Made by a program: the position numbers and the translations under genes. This document shows positions 43,020 through 45,183 of a DNA stretch of 45,183 nt, piece by piece. Below the pieces are notes generated by a model. That model was not told the origin of the DNA. It did not search any database and saw nothing but the letters and a program-made list of their open reading frames with translations. The DNA is from Leptospiraceae bacterium (GTDB taxonomy: Bacteria > Spirochaetota > Leptospiria > Leptospirales > Leptonemataceae): assembly GCA_020441005.1 (NCBI GenBank), contig JAGRNA010000023.1, positions 1 through 45,183 on the forward strand, given 5' to 3'. The first letter of the stretch is position 1, and each line of letters starts with the position of its first letter.

Positions 43020-43586
43020 TTAAAATAAGCTCTTGTGCCAGCCATTTTGCAGGTCAGGGGGAACGGCGATGTCCCTGATTTGATCGGCGACTGCCGGCGC
43101 TTGAAGTCGTAAAACAACCTGGCAGTTTTCACGGGAGCGGGTATCGGCCAAAATGACCCGGCTTTGGTCCAGCAGCTCTGCATAGGTGATTTCGGCGATC
43201 AGGAGCTGACTGCCCGTAAACTGGACCGGATAATCGGAGTCAAAGGCGTCCTGGGCAAGGCCCAGGGTCTGATTTTTAGAAGGCGGAATCGCCAGGCTGG
43301 TGTGCAGGCAGACTCGCAACAAGCGTTCACGGGCTTGCTGAGTCGCGCTTTGCAGACATTTTTTGCGGGCCAGATTCTCGTTCAAGGCTGCAGGCATTCG
43401 GCTCTGGCCCTTTGTTTGCAAGATATCGCGGGAAAGAAAGCCCTCGTCGCTAAAATTATAGTAGACCGCCGGATACGCCAGGGTGTCGGTCCATTGACAG
43501 GCGCTGCAGAGCGCCCATCCAGGGAGCAGTATCGCCCCGTAGAACAGTCTTTTTATAAGCGCTAGCTGAGCTTGCCAGGCGGGCAT
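43020..43586 (-). CDS. Putative lipoprotein, paralogue of the next gene
   Basis: From ATG 43586 the protein has 188 residues with a signal 'LIKRLFYGAILLPGWALCSA' and lipobox 'CSAC'. The frame continues upstream but without a signal-peptide-like start. The mature part has 'AVYYNFSDEGFLSRDILQ', 'QQARERLLRVCL' and 'LIAEITYAELLDQSRVI', a weak LPP20-like arrangement. It leads the minus-strand cluster lipoprotein-lipoprotein-arsC-folP, with 3 bp to the next gene. It diverges from a plsC-like gene across 128 bp. Confidence 0.7.
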   Translation of the reverse strand: MPAWQAQLALIKRLFYGAILLPGWALCSACQWTDTLAYPAVYYNFSDEGFLSRDILQTKGQSRMPAALNENLARKKCLQSATQQARERLLRVCLHTSLAIPPSKNQTLGLAQDAFDSDYPVQFTGSQLLIAEITYAELLDQSRVILADTRSRENCQVVLRLQAPAVADQIRDIAVPPDLQNGWHKSLF

Positions 43587-43714
43587 TGCAGCAAGAATTG
43601 GGGCTTTTTGATTGCTGGCAATTGAAAAAATTTGGGCTGATTCGCCTTGACAGCCGGCCGGATCCGCGCAGCAGTGAGTGGGATTGCCCGCAGGGCACGC
43701 GCTGCCTGACACTG

Positions 43715-44485
43715 ATGGCCAAACAAGCACACAAGCCCGGCATAATTGTCGTTCTGTATTCGGTCTATGTCTGGCTTGTGTTTGGACTAGTTACCCTGAC
43801 TATTTTAATCATCCTTTTGCCCTTTGTTATCGTGCGCTGGAGCCAGATGATCCAGCGCGCCGCGATTATTTGGGCCCGGATCCTTGTGGGACTGACCGGG
43901 ATTCGTCTGGAAGCGGAAAACACAGTTGCGCTGGTGACCACCGGTCCGGTGCTATTTTTAGCTAATCACCAGAGCTATCTGGATATCCTGGCCTTGTACG
44001 CCATACTGCAGCTGCGCATTGTGTGGCTGGCCAAGGCCTCCCTGTTTAAAATCCCGCTATTTGGCTGGGCCCTGCGAGCGGCCGGTTCCATCCCGGTAGA
44101 GCGTGGCAATCCGGTTAAAGCGCGGCAGTCTTTATATACGGCCGCCCAAAGAATCCGGCGGGGCTTGATCGTATTGATTTTCCCGGAGGGCCGTCGTGGT
44201 CCGCCAGACGCCATTGCCGCTTTCAAACCGGGGGCATTTTTATTGGCCGCAAGAGCTAAAGTGCCCGTCCAGCCGATCACGCTCCATGGGACCTGGCAGG
44301 TTTTTCCCGGGCTGAAAAGAGCGGGTATCCCGCTTGTATTTCGCCAATATCGCATTCGAATTCAGGTGCATCCTGTGCAGCACCGTACGGACCTCTCGCC
44401 GGCAGAGCTCAGTCAGCGTATGTTTCGACAGATCGAGGCCCCCCTGGATCGAATGCGTCTGTTTCATGAAATACTGGATTGTTAG
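43715..44485 (+). CDS. 1-acyl-sn-glycerol-3-phosphate acyltransferase (PlsC family)
   Basis: The enzyme makes phosphatidic acid from lysophosphatidate. The 256-residue protein has an N-terminal membrane helix ('VYVWLVFGLVTLTILIILLP'), block I 'LFLANHQSYLDILAL' with a normal HX4D, 'VWLAKASLFKIPLFGWALR', 'GSIPVERGN' and block III 'LIFPEGRRGPP', then 'VPVQPITLHGT'. These are all canonical for PlsC. Start ATG 43715 fits the family; the frame opens at 43586 but the extra part overlaps the divergent promoter region. Confidence 0.9.
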   Translation: MAKQAHKPGIIVVLYSVYVWLVFGLVTLTILIILLPFVIVRWSQMIQRAAIIWARILVGLTGIRLEAENTVALVTTGPVLFLANHQSYLDILALYAILQLRIVWLAKASLFKIPLFGWALRAAGSIPVERGNPVKARQSLYTAAQRIRRGLIVLIFPEGRRGPPDAIAAFKPGAFLLAARAKVPVQPITLHGTWQVFPGLKRAGIPLVFRQYRIRIQVHPVQHRTDLSPAELSQRMFRQIEAPLDRMRLFHEILDC

Positions 44486-44539
44486 CAGAATTGGTTATTT
44501 GGACTTGACTGTGAATGCAGATGGGCAAAATGTTGGGCC

Positions 44540-45004
44540 ATGAAGCAAATACGTTATATTAGTACTGCAGTTGCAATCCTGTTTTTGGCCGCCGCTCCCT
44601 TGTGGTCCGCCGAAAGCGATGATGTGATGGCGCAACTGGATTCTGCGGATCCGGCAGTGCAGGTCCGGGCCATTCGCAGTATTGGCGCCAGCAAGACCAG
44701 CGCCGCTTCCAGCAAGCTTTTAGATCTGATGGAAAACTCTTCCAATACCGAAGTCCAGGCCAGTGCGGCAGCCGCTCTGGGTGCGATCGGGGAGAGTGAA
44801 AATGTGCTCGAGGCCCTGATCCGCGTGGCCGGGAAGGCCGAGTCCAGCCGGGTTCGTTACGCCAGCATGCTAGCACTGGCCAATTTACGTAGCGACGAAA
44901 ATGCAGAACAGGTCGATGCCGTGATCGGAGCAAACACTGGCGATGGAATGGATGCGCTGGTTCGGGATTTGGCCCAGAAGTTGCAAACCCGATTTGCCAA
45001 ATAA
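44540..45004 (+). CDS. Secreted HEAT-repeat protein
   Basis: The 154-residue product has a signal peptide ('ISTAVAILFLAAAPLWSAES', cleavage after WSA) and two or three HEAT-like repeats: 'PAVQVRAIRSIGASKTSAAS', 'TEVQASAAAALGAIGESENV' and 'SRVRYASMLALANLRSDENA'. HEAT repeats form curved scaffolds for protein contacts. It is probably periplasmic. Nothing shows its partner. A TTGACT at 44505-44510 could belong to its promoter but the -10 is poor. Confidence 0.85.
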   Translation: MKQIRYISTAVAILFLAAAPLWSAESDDVMAQLDSADPAVQVRAIRSIGASKTSAASSKLLDLMENSSNTEVQASAAAALGAIGESENVLEALIRVAGKAESSRVRYASMLALANLRSDENAEQVDAVIGANTGDGMDALVRDLAQKLQTRFAK

Positions 45005-45022
45005 GCCTGGAACAAAAGACAT

Positions 45023-45183
45023 TTGCTCACCACAGCGGATTATGATCGCTACGGTCGTCAGATTCTGCTGCCGCAAATTGGCCTGAATGGCCAGCAGCGA
45101 CTGCAAAGCAGCAAGGTGACGGTCGTCGGAGCCGGTGGTCTGGGATCACCGGCTTTGCTGTATCTGGCGGCTGCCGGAGTAGG
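45023..45183 (+). CDS. MoeB/ThiF E1-like adenylyltransferase (start only)
   Basis: From TTG 45023 the frame reads LLTTADYDRYGRQILLPQIG, then 'LNGQQRLQSSKVTVVGAGGL' and 'GSPALLYLAAAGVG' up to the window edge. 'RYxRQilLp.iG' and the glycine-rich 'VVGAGGLGSPAL' nucleotide loop are the opening of MoeB/ThiF/HesA proteins, which adenylate the C-terminus of a small sulfur-carrier protein (MoaD or ThiS). Which of these it serves needs the missing part. The start is uncertain as no ATG is available nearby. Confidence 0.85.
   Translation, partial: MLTTADYDRYGRQILLPQIGLNGQQRLQSSKVTVVGAGGLGSPALLYLAAAGV

Noticed and set aside
44505..44531. Promoter TTGACT...CAAAAT before the HEAT gene
   Set aside because: Spacing is only 15 bp and the predicted start would nearly coincide with the ATG; too weak to list.

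Overview
The window is a gene-dense bacterial chromosome segment of moderately high GC, with no rRNA, tRNA, phage, insertion sequence or CRISPR array that I could see. The gene content points to a spirochaete of the order Leptospirales (Leptospira/Leptonema/Turneriella relatives). Supporting features are a DXS with the GHAGTS and GDASIA variants I associate with Leptospira, a pyrophosphate-type phosphofructokinase, a Sul-like dihydropteroate synthase, CHASE2 adenylate cyclase, TRL-like and LPP20-like lipoproteins, and heptose genes rfaE1/rfaE2 next to pyrG. This assignment is inference from protein character; no marker RNA is present.

Layout. 1-2536: a MarR regulator (cut by the window edge) diverges from a membrane-anchored YceI-like protein and an overlapping metallo-beta-lactamase-fold hydrolase, with three TTGT-N4-ACAA boxes between them. 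2678-8333: rmuC, a GGCT-fold gene, an ECF-type sigma factor, its FecR-like anti-sigma partner, a secreted protein sharing a small beta-barrel-like motif with that partner, and a UbiE-like methyltransferase. 8559-16769: rpiA, a cysteine-less OsmC-like protein, a 1060-residue adenylate cyclase overlapping dxs, a TPR protein and two membrane proteins. 16831-23571: a DinG-type helicase, an LPP20-like protein, a DCC-family protein, rfaE1, rfaE2 and pyrG. 23780-25886 (minus): mtnP and rsgA. 26334-31599: tldD-tldE, a membrane protein, cheW and a methyltransferase closed by a terminator. 31731-36691: betB, a PlsC-like acyltransferase and etfBA. 36785-41286: a LolA-like protein, a 606-residue unknown, PPi-type pfk and two TRL-like lipoproteins. 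41333-43586 (minus): two lipoproteins, arsC and a Sul-type folP in one tight cluster. 43715-45183: a second PlsC, a HEAT protein and the start of a MoeB/ThiF E1-like gene.

Most genes are core metabolism and envelope: isoprenoid (dxs), quinone methylation (ubiE), heptose activation, CTP, phospholipid acylation, lipoprotein traffic and electron transfer. The observations most worth following are the Sul-type DHPS embedded in a chromosomal operon, a DinG helicase whose fourth iron-sulfur ligand is serine, the altered GPVDGHD motif in DXS, the sigma/anti-sigma/beta-barrel module, the repeated operator in front of the MarR-YceI pair, and a chain of hairpins between pyrG and mtnP.
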